In this document: in pieces, positions 13,859-24,500 of the stretch
Position numbering within the stretch: the first letter of the stretch is position 1
Layout: each line of letters starts with the position of its first letter
Assembly (NCBI GenBank): GCA_028293285.1
Contig: JAQGPC010000199.1
Coordinates: 1-33,499 of the forward strand
Direction: 5' to 3'
DNA length: 33,499 nt
DNA from: Pedosphaera sp.
GTDB taxonomy: Bacteria; Verrucomicrobiota; Verrucomicrobiia; Limisphaerales; Pedosphaeraceae
Made by a program: the position numbers and the translations under genes
Notes under the pieces: model-generated
Seen by the model: only the letters and a program-made list of their open reading frames with translations
Databases searched by the model: none
Told to the model about the DNA's origin: nothing

Positions 13859-15715
13859 ATGAATTATAGATTAAACTGCATGGATTTCATTCGGAGGTTT
13901 GAAAGACTAAACAGGAGTGTGAGCTGGCGGTTTTTTCTTTTCGCGCTCGTTATCCAGACGCTCTCTTTAACCAGCGCCGTTGCCCTTCCCAAGCGTCTGG
14001 TGCTGGCGTTGGATGGAATTTCTTACCGGGACATGAAGGCTTTGCAGGAAGGGGTGTCATACACCGACGCGAGGCATCGACAATTTCATCGGCAGGCATT
14101 CAACGACGGATATTTTCCTGTCAGCCGGAACGTCTCAACATTTCCCTCCATCAGCGGTGTGGCTTGGACGGACATTTTCGGGGATCGCCCGTCGCCGGGT
14201 TACCAGCGGACTTATTTCAGCGAGGTTGAAAATCGGGAGATCACCGAAAATAGCGTCACCTCATCAATGGAGCACGAGCGGCAGATGAACTGGCAGATGG
14301 ACAGTGGTTATCGTCGCGCGATGGCTTACAGGTATCCGCTCCACTGTTTTAAATACGAACTGCGCGAAGTTGCCGAAAGGTTTCTCGATTGCCGAAGCGA
14401 GGAAGACAATTACTACGCCTACATTCGCTCGACGGACGAAGCGCAGCACATGTCGGAAGACATCTTTGTCATGCTTTGCATACTTGATGAAAAACTCAAG
14501 GAACTGCGCGCCCGCTACCTAGCGCGTGAAGGTCGGGATCTAGAAATACTGATTCTCTCGGATCACGGGAACAATCACGCGGGCCCGGGCAAGCGCATCG
14601 AGATCCGCTCTTTTTTAAGAACCGCCGGCTACCGCGTCGGCAAGTCCATTGTGAATTCCAAGGATGTTGTTCTTCCGACATGCGGGATCGAGTCCTGGGT
14701 GGAAATCCATAATGCACCCGCCGAAACAGAAAAACTCGCGCAACTTCTCTGTCACTTGGAAGGCGTGGATGTCGTGACCGCCCGGATGCCAAATCAGACC
14801 AATCAGTTTCTGGTCATGAATTCAAAGGGTGAACGAGCCATCATCGAGTGGAGTTCCGCAAAAAATTCCTTTCGATATTCAACCGACATGGGCGACCCGA
14901 TTAACTATCGCCCGGTGGTTGAAGCCCTCGCAAAAAAGAACCAGCTCGATGCGAATGGCTTTGCTTTGGCCGATAGCTGGATGGCCGAGACCATGAGCCA
15001 TCGCTATCCTCTCGCGTTGGAGCGGATTGTCCGGGGACTCACACGCAACACGCTAAACTCTGCGACCATTCTCCTCAGTTTGAACAACGGTTATGTCCAC
15101 GCTGGTTGGCTGGTCAAAAGAAGCAGTCAACTCGTGACCCTTGGTGGAACTCACGGCGGCTTGGACGATATCAATTCAGACGGGATTGTGTTGAGCAATT
15201 TCACACCCACAAAGGACACTTCGACCAGCCGGGTGGCGGCGCTTTTCGATGATTTTAAGGGCTTGCAGGATTATCGCGCGGGAGAAAATGGCGCAGAATG
15301 GGTTACTGGAAAAAAACAAGCCCTGACCAGAATAGCGCGCGTGCCGTTTGATTCGGCTTGCAAGCTGCTTCCGGATGGCGCGGTTTTCCTGCGAATTTGG
15401 ACACCAGAATTTGCGCGCTTGGACATCAAAATCCCAGTCAATATAAAGATAGAAAAAGTCCCGCTCTACTCAAGTGCGCGGATTCACCGGTGGGATCCAA
15501 AACCAGAGGGCGCCTCACATTTGACTCTGAATTTTCCGATATCATTTCCGGACCCATGCGCTCACGAGCGAGTCTATGCACTCCCTCCCGATCTGATTCT
15601 GGAACCGGGAAAAGCTTACCGGATTTCGGGCCGGATTACCGACCTGAAGAAACAGATTCAGATTTTTAATTTCGGCTTCCGCACCGACAACCAAGGCTCG
15701 CCCGTAACTTACTGA
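13859..15715 (+). CDS. Secreted alkaline-phosphatase-superfamily (phosphodiesterase-like) hydrolase
   Basis: The protein is 618 residues with a hydrophobic export segment (WRFFLFALVIQTLSLTSA) after a basic N-terminus; ATG 13880 is an alternative start. It contains the whole metal/nucleophile set of the superfamily: Asp52 in LALDGIS, nucleophile Thr94 in STFPSIS, Asp193 and His197 in STDEAQH, Asp235/His236 in LSDHGNNH, and His432 in GGTHGG. This fits a two-zinc phosphodiesterase or phosphatase related to nucleotide pyrophosphatases. Residues about 480-618 form a beta-rich C-terminal extension of unknown role. The substrate is not identifiable; acceptors could be nucleotides, phospholipids or phosphonates. 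It stands alone between the sulfotransferase cassette and the BNR protein. To the eye its codon use is less C-ending than its neighbours'. Confidence 0.85.
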   Translation: MNYRLNCMDFIRRFERLNRSVSWRFFLFALVIQTLSLTSAVALPKRLVLALDGISYRDMKALQEGVSYTDARHRQFHRQAFNDGYFPVSRNVSTFPSISGVAWTDIFGDRPSPGYQRTYFSEVENREITENSVTSSMEHERQMNWQMDSGYRRAMAYRYPLHCFKYELREVAERFLDCRSEEDNYYAYIRSTDEAQHMSEDIFVMLCILDEKLKELRARYLAREGRDLEILILSDHGNNHAGPGKRIEIRSFLRTAGYRVGKSIVNSKDVVLPTCGIESWVEIHNAPAETEKLAQLLCHLEGVDVVTARMPNQTNQFLVMNSKGERAIIEWSSAKNSFRYSTDMGDPINYRPVVEALAKKNQLDANGFALADSWMAETMSHRYPLALERIVRGLTRNTLNSATILLSLNNGYVHAGWLVKRSSQLVTLGGTHGGLDDINSDGIVLSNFTPTKDTSTSRVAALFDDFKGLQDYRAGENGAEWVTGKKQALTRIARVPFDSACKLLPDGAVFLRIWTPEFARLDIKIPVNIKIEKVPLYSSARIHRWDPKPEGASHLTLNFPISFPDPCAHERVYALPPDLILEPGKAYRISGRITDLKKQIQIFNFGFRTDNQGSPVTY

Positions 15716-15856
15716 GAAACGCTGAGATCATTTCACCAAACTAAATCTGCAACACAAACCAATCTGGCTAATGGCTATTTTTGGCACGCACGTTAAGCCT
15801 TTCCCCGCCTTTTTTGCCCCTCGCCCTCCGGCGCTTTTTAATGTAATCTTACCAAC

Positions 15857-18800
15857 ATGAATTCCCTGAAAGCCAAAGGACTGTTGTTTGTCCTGCTGTT
15901 TTGTGCTCTGGCGGATTTCACTTCGGCGCAAACCAACTTTGCCACGCTGACTCCCGATGGCGCGTGGACCTGGTATAACGACCCCCGCGCGCTCTATCAC
16001 AATGGCATTCTCTACTTCGGCTACGTCCGCAGCGATGGCAAAACCGCCCTGAACTCCTTTAACCCCACCAACGGCGCATCCACTCTCCTCTGGACTAGTT
16101 CCTGGTCGGAAAAGGATGATCACAATAATCCCGGCTTGCTCCGCATGGAGAACGGCAAGCTCCTTGCCATCTACGCGCATCACAGCAGCACCACTTACTT
16201 TAATTACCGCACCTCGCTCTCCACCAATCCGGTCGCGCCCGGAGATTGGAGTGCTGAGTCCTCCTTTACCACTGCCGCCGGCGTCACTTACTCGAATCCT
16301 TATCAACTCTCCAACGAACCGGGCGTTATTTACAATTTCTTGCGCGACCTTAATTTCAACCCTACGGTCACCACCTCCACTAATGGCGCAACTAATTGGG
16401 CTACTCCGCAAATCCTGATTAAAACCGGCACCGGCGGCATTCGTCCCTACGTCAAATACTCTTCTGATTACTCCAATCGTATTGATTTCCTTTACACCGA
16501 TGGTCACCCGCGCGACCTCACCAACTCCCTTTACCACACATATTACAGCAGCGGCGCACTGCATCTCTCTGACGGCTCATTCCTGAAAAGTTTCAGCAAC
16601 ATCCCCCTGCTCCATGACTCCGGCGAACGTGGCTCCGTTATTTATCAATACAGCGACGCTCCCACTTCCGACCCAAATGACCACATCCCCACTGGCCGCG
16701 CCTGGTGCTGGGAAATCGCTTATCAAACCAACGGCAATCCCGTCTGCGCCTTCACCGTTCAACGCGACTTTGTCACCGGCCCCAATTGGTATGACGATCG
16801 CATCTATTATTATTACGCGCGCTGGACCGGCACCCATTGGCAAAAGCGCTTCATCGCTCAAGCCGGCCGTCCACTTTTTAATCCGGAAGACGATTACGCT
16901 GGCGGCATCTGCATCGACCCGCAAAATCCCAACACCATTTATATCTCCAGCAATGCGCAGGACCCTTTCAATCTTTCCGACACCACTAATGTGCTGCTCA
17001 ATGCCAATGAACGTTACGAACTCTTTCGTGGCGTGACTACAAATGGCGGCCTCAACTTCACTTGGATCGCTGTCACCACCAATTCAGCGCAGGATAATCT
17101 CCGCCCTTACTTTCCGCGCAATTATGGCGTCGCTCCCACGCTCATTTGGTTTCGTGGCACGTACACCACTTTCAATAATTATCAAACCGCCGTCGTCGGA
17201 CTCTTCCCCAATCCAATTCCAACACCGCCCACGGTCAGTATCATCAACCCTGCTGCTGCTTCAGTTGCTTTCACCAATCTGAATAACCAACTTCTCCTCG
17301 CCGCCTCCGCTACTGACGATGGCTTGCCCGGTCCCTTGAGCGTCGCCTGGACTACTGCGAGCGGCCCCACCAACGCTATTTTTTCCAATCCCACCAGCAC
17401 CAACACCACTGCCAGCTTTCCTCTTCCGGGAACTTACGTCCTCCAAATCACGGCTAGTGATACGCTCTCTTCCAACTTCGCCCAAGTCTCCGTGCGTGCC
17501 GGCCCAAGTGCCATTGATAATACCGACGCCACACGCTTTCTCTGGCTCAAGCTGAATGAATCCTCCGGCACCGTGGCTTCTGATAGTTCCGGCAACGGCT
17601 ATAACGGCGCGGCAACCGGCGGCGTTACCTGGCAACCCACCGGCGGTAAACGCAACGGCGCTGCCAAATTTGATGGCAACAGTGGTATGATCACTATTCC
17701 GGATAATGACAACCTTGATAACACCTCCGCCTTTACCCTCACCTATTGGTTCCGTGCCGATGCCTATCCCGGCGATTCCGGCGGCCTTGTTTCCAAGCGC
17801 GATACCCTTTCCGTCAACAACGCTTACACCACTTATCTTAAAACTTCGGACAAACACATCTACGTGGACATCGATGGCAGTAACAACCGCTTCTCCAGTT
17901 CCGCGCTCATTAGTACTGGCGTCTGGTACCACGTTGCGCTCGTCTTTGATGGCTCACTTCCTACTGCCCAACGCGCCGCACTTTGGATTAACGGTGCTCT
18001 CGACGTGACCGCTTCCGAAACCAGCGCCACTATTCCGAATTACGGGTCTGCGGTTCGTGTCGGCAATACCCAGGCTGGTGGCGCTACCAACTGGTTCAAT
18101 GGCCTTATTGACGACGTCCGCTTTTATCGTCGCGCCCTGACCTCGTCGGAAATTCAGGCTCTCGCGCAAACCAACACCGCCCCTTCGATCACTCTTGCCG
18201 CCGCGCCTGCCGTCACCAACGGCATCTCAGCTTCCTTTGCCGGGAGCGTGACCGATGACGGCAATGCCAGTCCGCTCAGCATCAATTGGAGCAAAGTTTC
18301 CGGTCCCGGCAATGCCACGATTAACACTCCCAATTCTGCCTCTACGTCTATCACCTTCGATCGGTCCGGTGTTTACACATTGCGTCTCGCCGCCAGCGAC
18401 ACTCAAGCCACAGTTGCCAGCGACCTCACCTTCCTTGTCCATTCCAACACCAACTTCTTCGAAGACTGGATTGCCCAATATTATCCCGGCAGCACAGATC
18501 CCTCCGTTATCGGCATCGCCGCTGATCCCGAGGGTGACGGTGTCAAGAACCTCATCGAATTCGCCCTCGGCATGAACCCCGCCGTATCGGATGCCGTTCA
18601 TTTCTCCACCAACCAACCCGGTCTGCCCATTGGTTTCCTTCTGAATTTCGGCGGAACGAATTATCTGGTGCTTCGTGTGCAACGCCCCCGTAACGTCAGC
18701 GGCATCACCTACGCCGCCGAAACTACGAGCGACCTCACCAACTGGGACTCCGCCCTAATCATCGGCCCGCCAGTTTTGAACGGCAACGGCACCGAAACTT

Positions 18801-18874
18801 TTCTCTTCCGCGACCTAACGCCCGTAAACCAATCCTCCGCTCGCTACATGCGCCTAAAAATCACCAAACCTTGA
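15857..18874 (+). CDS. Large secreted BNR-propeller / LamG multidomain protein
   Basis: The protein is 1005 residues with a signal peptide (GLLFVLLFCALADFTSAQ). Residues about 26-455 resemble the BNR-4 propeller family (WTWYNDPRALYHNGILYFGY, DDHNNPGLLRMENGKLLAIY, then DDYAGGICIDP), which includes polysaccharide-lyase-like proteins. An Ig/PKD-like domain (about 460-555) is followed by a LamG/concanavalin domain (about 560-770: LWLKLNESSG, FDGNSGMITIPDNDNLDNTS, GLIDDVRFYRRALTSSEI) and a second PKD-like domain (about 775-860). A calcium-binding-type segment then reads ADPEGDGVKNLIEFALGMNP. The end is the same Y-x-x-E-T-T-x-D-L-x-x-W module seen in other secreted proteins here. It probably binds or degrades an extracellular glycan. 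Confidence 0.87.
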   Translation: MNSLKAKGLLFVLLFCALADFTSAQTNFATLTPDGAWTWYNDPRALYHNGILYFGYVRSDGKTALNSFNPTNGASTLLWTSSWSEKDDHNNPGLLRMENGKLLAIYAHHSSTTYFNYRTSLSTNPVAPGDWSAESSFTTAAGVTYSNPYQLSNEPGVIYNFLRDLNFNPTVTTSTNGATNWATPQILIKTGTGGIRPYVKYSSDYSNRIDFLYTDGHPRDLTNSLYHTYYSSGALHLSDGSFLKSFSNIPLLHDSGERGSVIYQYSDAPTSDPNDHIPTGRAWCWEIAYQTNGNPVCAFTVQRDFVTGPNWYDDRIYYYYARWTGTHWQKRFIAQAGRPLFNPEDDYAGGICIDPQNPNTIYISSNAQDPFNLSDTTNVLLNANERYELFRGVTTNGGLNFTWIAVTTNSAQDNLRPYFPRNYGVAPTLIWFRGTYTTFNNYQTAVVGLFPNPIPTPPTVSIINPAAASVAFTNLNNQLLLAASATDDGLPGPLSVAWTTASGPTNAIFSNPTSTNTTASFPLPGTYVLQITASDTLSSNFAQVSVRAGPSAIDNTDATRFLWLKLNESSGTVASDSSGNGYNGAATGGVTWQPTGGKRNGAAKFDGNSGMITIPDNDNLDNTSAFTLTYWFRADAYPGDSGGLVSKRDTLSVNNAYTTYLKTSDKHIYVDIDGSNNRFSSSALISTGVWYHVALVFDGSLPTAQRAALWINGALDVTASETSATIPNYGSAVRVGNTQAGGATNWFNGLIDDVRFYRRALTSSEIQALAQTNTAPSITLAAAPAVTNGISASFAGSVTDDGNASPLSINWSKVSGPGNATINTPNSASTSITFDRSGVYTLRLAASDTQATVASDLTFLVHSNTNFFEDWIAQYYPGSTDPSVIGIAADPEGDGVKNLIEFALGMNPAVSDAVHFSTNQPGLPIGFLLNFGGTNYLVLRVQRPRNVSGITYAAETTSDLTNWDSALIIGPPVLNGNGTETFLFRDLTPVNQSSARYMRLKITKP

Positions 18875-18954
18875 TGCAATACGAAACACGCACACACAAC
18901 ATCAAACTTCATCGTATAACCTTGTAACCATTTAACGTTGTAACTTTTCGCACC

Positions 18955-19302
18955 ATGTTCTCCCCCGAAGATCTCGAGCGCCTCCGCAAACTCGATCTCC
19001 TCATCGTCAAATTGACCGAGCAGCAGGATGTTCTGTCCGCGCGCGGCGTCGATGTTCCTGCCCTCATCGCCCACTGTCGCAAGCAATATGAGGATTACGT
19101 CAAATCCTGTCAGGAACAGGAACGCGCCGTTGAAGATCACTTGCAAGCCCAGGCCAACCTTGCCGACGCCGAATATCAACTCTATCTCTCCGTGAAAAAA
19201 CAAGTCGAAGCCGTCGCCGAATCCGAACCCGATCATCCCCAACTCCCGCAGTGGCGCGAAACTCTGGAACAATGGTCCAAAAATCTTCCAAAGTCTCAAT
19301 AA
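18955..19302 (+). CDS. Small charged, helical (coiled-coil-like) protein of unknown function
   Basis: The protein is 115 residues, cytoplasmic, rich in Glu, Gln, Leu and Ala with heptad-like spacing (KLTEQQDVLSARGVDVPALI, then EQERAVEDHLQAQANLADAE). No Cys pairs, nucleotide-binding loops or membrane segments are visible, and no family is recognised. The first ATG is used; no clear ribosome binding site precedes it. A GTAACCATTTAAC repeat lies just upstream (18914-18944). The regular helical composition over the full length and the lack of a competing frame make a real gene likely. Confidence 0.65.
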   Translation: MFSPEDLERLRKLDLLIVKLTEQQDVLSARGVDVPALIAHCRKQYEDYVKSCQEQERAVEDHLQAQANLADAEYQLYLSVKKQVEAVAESEPDHPQLPQWRETLEQWSKNLPKSQ

Positions 19303-19440
19303 CCCCGTTCCCTTCTTAATCGTAATCTCCGTCCCCAGAATCCCAACCACATCAAGGACTCGCAAAATTTCCCGCCCTTTTCCCACTCTCACACACCCAC
19401 TTTCCCACTGACCCACACACTTCCCTTTCCTCCTCTCCAT

Positions 19441-19468
19441 TTGTCAAAATCCAATGTTGGATTATAGT
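19441..19468 (+). promoter_or_regulatory. Sigma-70-type promoter with an operator-like palindrome in its spacer
   Basis: -35 TTGTCA (19441-19446) and -10 TATAGT (19463-19468) are separated by 16 bases. The spacer is almost entirely filled by AATCCAA-TG-TTGGATT (19448-19463), a perfect 7-base-arm inverted repeat reaching the first base of the -10. A repressor bound there would block polymerase. It lies 56 bases before the ATG at 19524. Confidence 0.55.
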
Positions 19469-19523
19469 TGTCGCACAGTGGCTGCCATCATTACACGCGG
19501 GCAATTTGGATTAAGGGACATCT

Positions 19524-20129
19524 ATGGCAAACACGGAAATCGCCTCTTATTTGGAACTCCGTTTTCTCCTCTCCGATGGTGCGGTGGAGCATTTTTATCA
19601 GGACAACGAAGCCGCCGCAAAACGCATCTTTGAGCATCTTCGTCCGGGCCAGCTTTTCAAGCAATCTCGTATCATGTTGGCTGGCACCTATTCCATGACC
19701 GCCTTCCTGCCGGCGCACGTCAGCAAAATTGATTTCGTTTGTGCTGACCTCGTCTGCTGGGATTTCCCTGCTGGACTCTCCGACATCGTGGAACTGTCTG
19801 AACCTCAATTCCGTGAGCAAGCCGGCCTCGATGATCGCGAACGATTGGAAAAACGCGGTCAAGCCCGTGTGCCGGGCGATTCTTTTGTCGCCTTTCTGGA
19901 TTTGGAAATGCGTAGCGCCAAACATGTCTTCTTGATGATCGAAGGCGCAGTGGAACTTCCAGCGGAACGGTTTAATCGTCTGCAACTTCTCCTCTCTGGA
20001 ACCAATCTTCACGCCCGGTTGCCCGAAGGCGGCGTAGGCCTGCTAAACCTCGCCAACTTGGTGCGATTTACTGTTTATCCTGGACCGTCCGAATCACCCA
20101 CTGACGCCTGGCCCGCGCATCACCGTTAG
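19524..20129 (+). CDS. Conserved-looking cytoplasmic protein of unknown function
   Basis: The protein is 201 residues from ATG 19524, with a good ribosome binding site (AAGGG eight bases upstream). It appears soluble and alpha/beta, with no signal, membrane segment or nucleotide motif. Notable stretches are FEHLRPGQLFKQSRIMLAGT, KIDFVCADLVCWDFPAGLSD and FVAFLDLEMRSAKHVFLMIE. The middle resembles a PilZ-like or small beta-barrel stretch only in the vaguest way, so no family is claimed. It is 47 bases upstream of the efflux adaptor and behind the promoter/palindrome at 19441-19468, so it may be co-expressed with the RND genes. It could be a regulator or accessory factor, but nothing proves this. 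Confidence 0.72.
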   Translation: MANTEIASYLELRFLLSDGAVEHFYQDNEAAAKRIFEHLRPGQLFKQSRIMLAGTYSMTAFLPAHVSKIDFVCADLVCWDFPAGLSDIVELSEPQFREQAGLDDRERLEKRGQARVPGDSFVAFLDLEMRSAKHVFLMIEGAVELPAERFNRLQLLLSGTNLHARLPEGGVGLLNLANLVRFTVYPGPSESPTDAWPAHHR

Positions 20130-20176
20130 AATCCAGGCAGGGTTTTACAAAGACTCCGCGGCTTGGGAGAACCACT

Positions 20177-21466
20177 ATGCTCCAAATAACATATTCTGGT
20201 GAATCAAGAACGGTTTTCCTCAAACTTGCCCGTGCTTTTCGTAAACAGCACACTATCTTTTGCCTGTTCTGCTTTGCCATCATCTTTTGCTTCAATACCA
20301 CCAGCTGCAAAAAGAAGGAGAAAAAAGCCGCCCCGCCTCCGCCCGAAGTTCTGGTAATGACCGTGCAACCAACGAACGTTCCCATCTACGCGCAATGGAT
20401 AGGCACTCTCGACGGTCTGGTAAATGCACAAATCCGGGCACAGGTAACCGGCTACATCCTCAAGCAGGACTACATCGAAGGATCACAGGTAAAGAAGGGA
20501 GATCTGCTTTTTGAAATCGATCCGCGCCCGTTCCAGGCCGCGCTGGAGCAGGCACAGGCCAAGCTGGCCCAGGACCAGGCCCAATACGTTCGAAGCCAGT
20601 TGGACGTCAAACGTTATACCCCCTTGGCCAAACAAAGCGCCATCAGCCAGCAGGAACTCGATAACGCCATAGCCACCAACCTCGCCGCCCAGGCCCAGGT
20701 CAAGGCGGATGAAGCGGCAGTGGAAAACGCGAGATTAAACCTTGGTTTCACGAAAATTACTTCTCTCATCGATGGCCTGGCTGGCACGGCTAGAGCGCAG
20801 ATTGGTGACCTCGTCGGTCCCACCGGCAACCCGCTGACTACAGTTTCAACCGTCAATCCTATGAAAGTTTACTTTAATCCCAGCGAACAGGAGTACCTCG
20901 CTTACCGACGACGCCACCTCAACCCGGCTGAACGGCGAAGAAACGAAGAGGAACTGGAATTTGAACTGATTTTGGCCGATGGCTCGATCTATCCTCAAAA
21001 AGGAAGGTTCGGCTACGTCGACCGTGAAGTGGATATTAATACCGGCACCATCCGCATCGTTGGCCTTTTTCCCAATCCCAATTACATCCTCCGCCCCGGC
21101 CAGTTTGGGCGCGTGCGGACCCAGACCCAAATAAGAAGTAATGCGATAGTAGTGCCGCAACGGGCCGTGGCCGAACTTCAAAGCATTTACCAGGTGGGCA
21201 TCGTCGATGACCAAAACAAGGCTCACCTGGTCGCCGTCAAAACCGGAGACCAGGTCGGTTCGGATTGGATCATTGATAAGGGCCTCGAACCAGGGCAACG
21301 GGTCATCGTTGAAGGCGCTCAAAAGATCAAGGACGGCCAACCGGTGAATCCAAAGCCCTTTACCCGTCCCGCTCCCAGCGAGGAAAAGAATCCTGCTGAA
21401 GGCGGAAACACCAATTCACCGCCAGCTCAAACCAATCCACCATCATCAACCCAGCAAGGAAAGTGA
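20177..21466 (+). CDS. RND efflux periplasmic adaptor (membrane fusion) lipoprotein
   Basis: The protein is 429 residues and starts after a GGGAGA ribosome binding site. The lipobox NTTSC (Cys44) follows a hydrophobic run, so it is an inner-membrane-anchored lipoprotein. The order is that of AcrA-type adaptors: beta-barrel start (AQWIGTLDGLVNAQIRAQVT), lipoyl half-motif GYILKQDYIEGSQVKKGDLL, a helical hairpin rich in Ala/Gln (about 120-180), the second lipoyl half (FTKITSLIDGLAGTARAQIG), then beta-barrel and membrane-proximal domains (VPQRAVAELQ, EGAQKIKDGQPV). The Pro/Asn-rich tail is low complexity. It bridges pump and outer membrane channel. First of three efflux genes, all on one strand. 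Confidence 0.93.
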   Translation: MLQITYSGESRTVFLKLARAFRKQHTIFCLFCFAIIFCFNTTSCKKKEKKAAPPPPEVLVMTVQPTNVPIYAQWIGTLDGLVNAQIRAQVTGYILKQDYIEGSQVKKGDLLFEIDPRPFQAALEQAQAKLAQDQAQYVRSQLDVKRYTPLAKQSAISQQELDNAIATNLAAQAQVKADEAAVENARLNLGFTKITSLIDGLAGTARAQIGDLVGPTGNPLTTVSTVNPMKVYFNPSEQEYLAYRRRHLNPAERRRNEEELEFELILADGSIYPQKGRFGYVDREVDINTGTIRIVGLFPNPNYILRPGQFGRVRTQTQIRSNAIVVPQRAVAELQSIYQVGIVDDQNKAHLVAVKTGDQVGSDWIIDKGLEPGQRVIVEGAQKIKDGQPVNPKPFTRPAPSEEKNPAEGGNTNSPPAQTNPPSSTQQGK

Positions 21467-21545
21467 TGCAGCCTCCAATCATATTATTGAATCAACCAAG
21501 TATCATGAGTGAACTGAAAACTCCCCATCAAGATAAGGGCTGACC

Positions 21546-24500
21546 ATGTACCGCTTCTTCATCAACCGTCCCATAGTTGCGATTGTTATTGCCATTGTAA
21601 TGGTCATCGTCGGCGCGGTTTCGATGCTGCAACTCCCGATTTCACAGTTCCCCAATATAGTCCCCCCGGAAATCCGTATCCAAGCCACCTATCTGGGTGC
21701 TGATGCATCAACCTTGGAACAATCAGTAGCCACACCCATCGAACAGCAGATGAGTGGTGTGGATAACATGAATTATATGTATTCCATCAATGCCAACAAC
21801 GGCGTGATGCGTCTCGTCGTAAACTTTGATATCAAAACGGACCCCAATATTGATCAGGTACTGACTCAAATACGCGAGTCTCAGGCCGAAGCTCAATTGC
21901 CTCTGGACGTCCGGAACTTTGGGGTAACCTTGCTGAAGTCTCCCACCACTCCACTCATGCTGATCAGTCTCTTTTCCCCCAATGGAACTCACGATGAAAT
22001 CTTTTTGGCAAACTATGCTTACATCAACATGGTGGACCAACTCACGCGCGTTAAGGGTGTTTCGAACATTCAGGTTTTTGGTGCTGGCCAGTATGCCATG
22101 CGCTTCTGGGTAAAGCCCGACCAACTCGCCAAGCTCAACATCACCGTCAATGAAATCATCAACGCCGTTAACAATCAGAACACGGTCAATCCTGCCGGCC
22201 AGATCGGCGGCCCACCCACTCCGAAGGGACAGGAATTCACTTATGCGGTCAGCGCGCAAGGCCGGTTGCAAACAGAAAGAGAATTCGGTGAAATCATCCT
22301 TCGCGCCAATTCTGACGGCTCCCTGGTTCGGCTTAAGGATGTGGCCCGTATTGAATTGGGTGCCCAGGTGTACAGCCTGAGCGGACGTCTCAACGGCAGG
22401 CCAGCAGCCATTCTGGCTGTCTACCAACTGCCCGGCTCAAATGCGTTGGATGCCGCCAATGGTGTGAAGAAATTAATGGCAGAGTTAAAACAACGCTTTC
22501 CGGCCGATCTTGATTTTGCCGTCTCCCTCGATACCACCCAGGCAGTTTCCGAAGGCATGAGGGAAATCGTCAAAACTTTGTGGGAAGCTCTTTTATTGGT
22601 GGTGATTGTCGTATTTATTTTCCTGCAAGGATGGCGGGCCACTCTCATTCCCTTGCTGGCAGTGCCCGTCTCGCTGATCGGCACTTTCATGCTTTTTCCA
22701 ATCGTCGGTTTTTCCATCAATACTCTTTCTCTCTTTGGCCTGGTGTTGGCCATCGGCCTGGTGGTTGATGATGCCATCGTGGTTGTCGAGGCTGTGGAGC
22801 GTCATATCGAAGAAGGGCTGGCCCCCAAAGCTGCCGCCTTGAAAGCCATGGAGGAGGTGTCTGGTCCCGTCACCGCCATTGCAATCATCCTGGCCGCTGT
22901 ATTCATTCCGACGATTTTCATCTCCGGTATTACGGGCCAACTTTACCAGCAATTTGCCGTAACCATCGCCATCTCGGTAATTCTATCTGCTTTTAATGCA
23001 CTCACGCTCAGCCCCGCGCTCGCTGCCATGTTGCTCCGGCCCAAAAAGAAATCTCGAGGACCATTGCAACGCTTCTATGACTGGTTTAATCGTGTTTTCA
23101 CCCGCACAACTCATGGTTATGTCCGCCTTAGTGGGTTCCTGATTCACAAAGTCGTACTGAGCCTGCTGTTGCTCCTCGGAGTTACCATCATAGCCTTTTC
23201 ATTGGGAAAAAAATTACCGACATCCTTCCTCCCGGAAGAGGATCAGGGTTATATCTATCTCAATGTCCAACTTCCTCTCGCCGCTTCACTCGAACGCACG
23301 GACGAGGTTTGCAAACAGGTCGAGAATATTTTGAAGAATGCGCCCGGCGTTAAATATTATACCACCGTCATGGGCTTCAGCCTGCTGAGTGGGGTGCAGA
23401 GCACTTATAACGCCTTCTTTTTCGTCACCCTCAAGCCGTGGGGAGAACGCACGAAACCTGAAGAACAATACGCCGCCATCAATGCCCACCTGAACCACGC
23501 CTTGAGCACCATTCCCGCAGCAACCGCATTTGCTTTTCCTCCGCCAGCCATTCCTGGAGTTGGTTCCTCCGGCGGCTTCACCTTCATTCTTGAAGATCGC
23601 TCCGGACAGGATCTCGCCTTCCTCACCAGGAACCTGAATACCTTCATGGAGGCTGCGCGCAAGCGTCCGGAACTCTCCAGCCTGACCACCACTCATCTGC
23701 CCAATGTCCCACAGGTCTTTATGAATGTGGATCGCGACAAGGCATTGAAACAGGGGGTCAACTTGAACGAGGTCTACAAAACCATGCAGGCGTTCATGGG
23801 CGGCTATTTCATCAACTACTTCAACCGCTTTGGGCGACAATGGCAGGTCTATATCGAAGCCGAAGGTGAATACCGCACCCAGGCTGAGAATGTCGGTTTG
23901 TTCTACGTGCGCAACAGCCAGAATCAAAGCGTTCCCCTCTCCGCACTCACCAAAATCGAATCCCGGATTGGCCCCGAATTTATCATGCGTTACAATGCCT
24001 ATCGCGCAGCACAGATCAATGGCAACGCCGCGCCCGGCTATAGTTCCTCCCAGGCCACGAAGGCCCTGGAAGAGGTGTTCGCCCAGACCATGCCGCGTGA
24101 AATGGGCTTCGATTATCTGGGAATATCGTTTCAGGAGCAGAAGGCGGCGCAAGGCGTAAAGCCCTCGGTCGTATTCGCGCTTTCAATTGTCTTCGTGTTT
24201 CTCATCCTTGCCGCCCTCTATGAAAGCTGGTCACTGCCGTTCAGCGTGTTGCTCACCACGCCCGTGGCGGTTTTCGGCGCCTTCGCAGCCCTGCTGGCCC
24301 GCCGATTTGAGAACAATGTTTATGTGCAAATCGGATTGATCATGTTAATCGGCCTCGCCGCCAAGAATGCCATCCTGATCGTGGAATTCGCCAAGACCGA
24401 ATATGAACACGGCAAATCTCTTACGGATGCTGCGCTCACGGGTGCCCGCATTCGTTTCCGCCCCATCCTGATGACTTCCTTTGCCTTCGTACTCGGATGC

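Noticed and set aside
23286-24152. Long minus-strand frames inside the RND pump gene
   Set aside because: They are antisense shadows of a full-length pump gene with conserved proton-relay residues.
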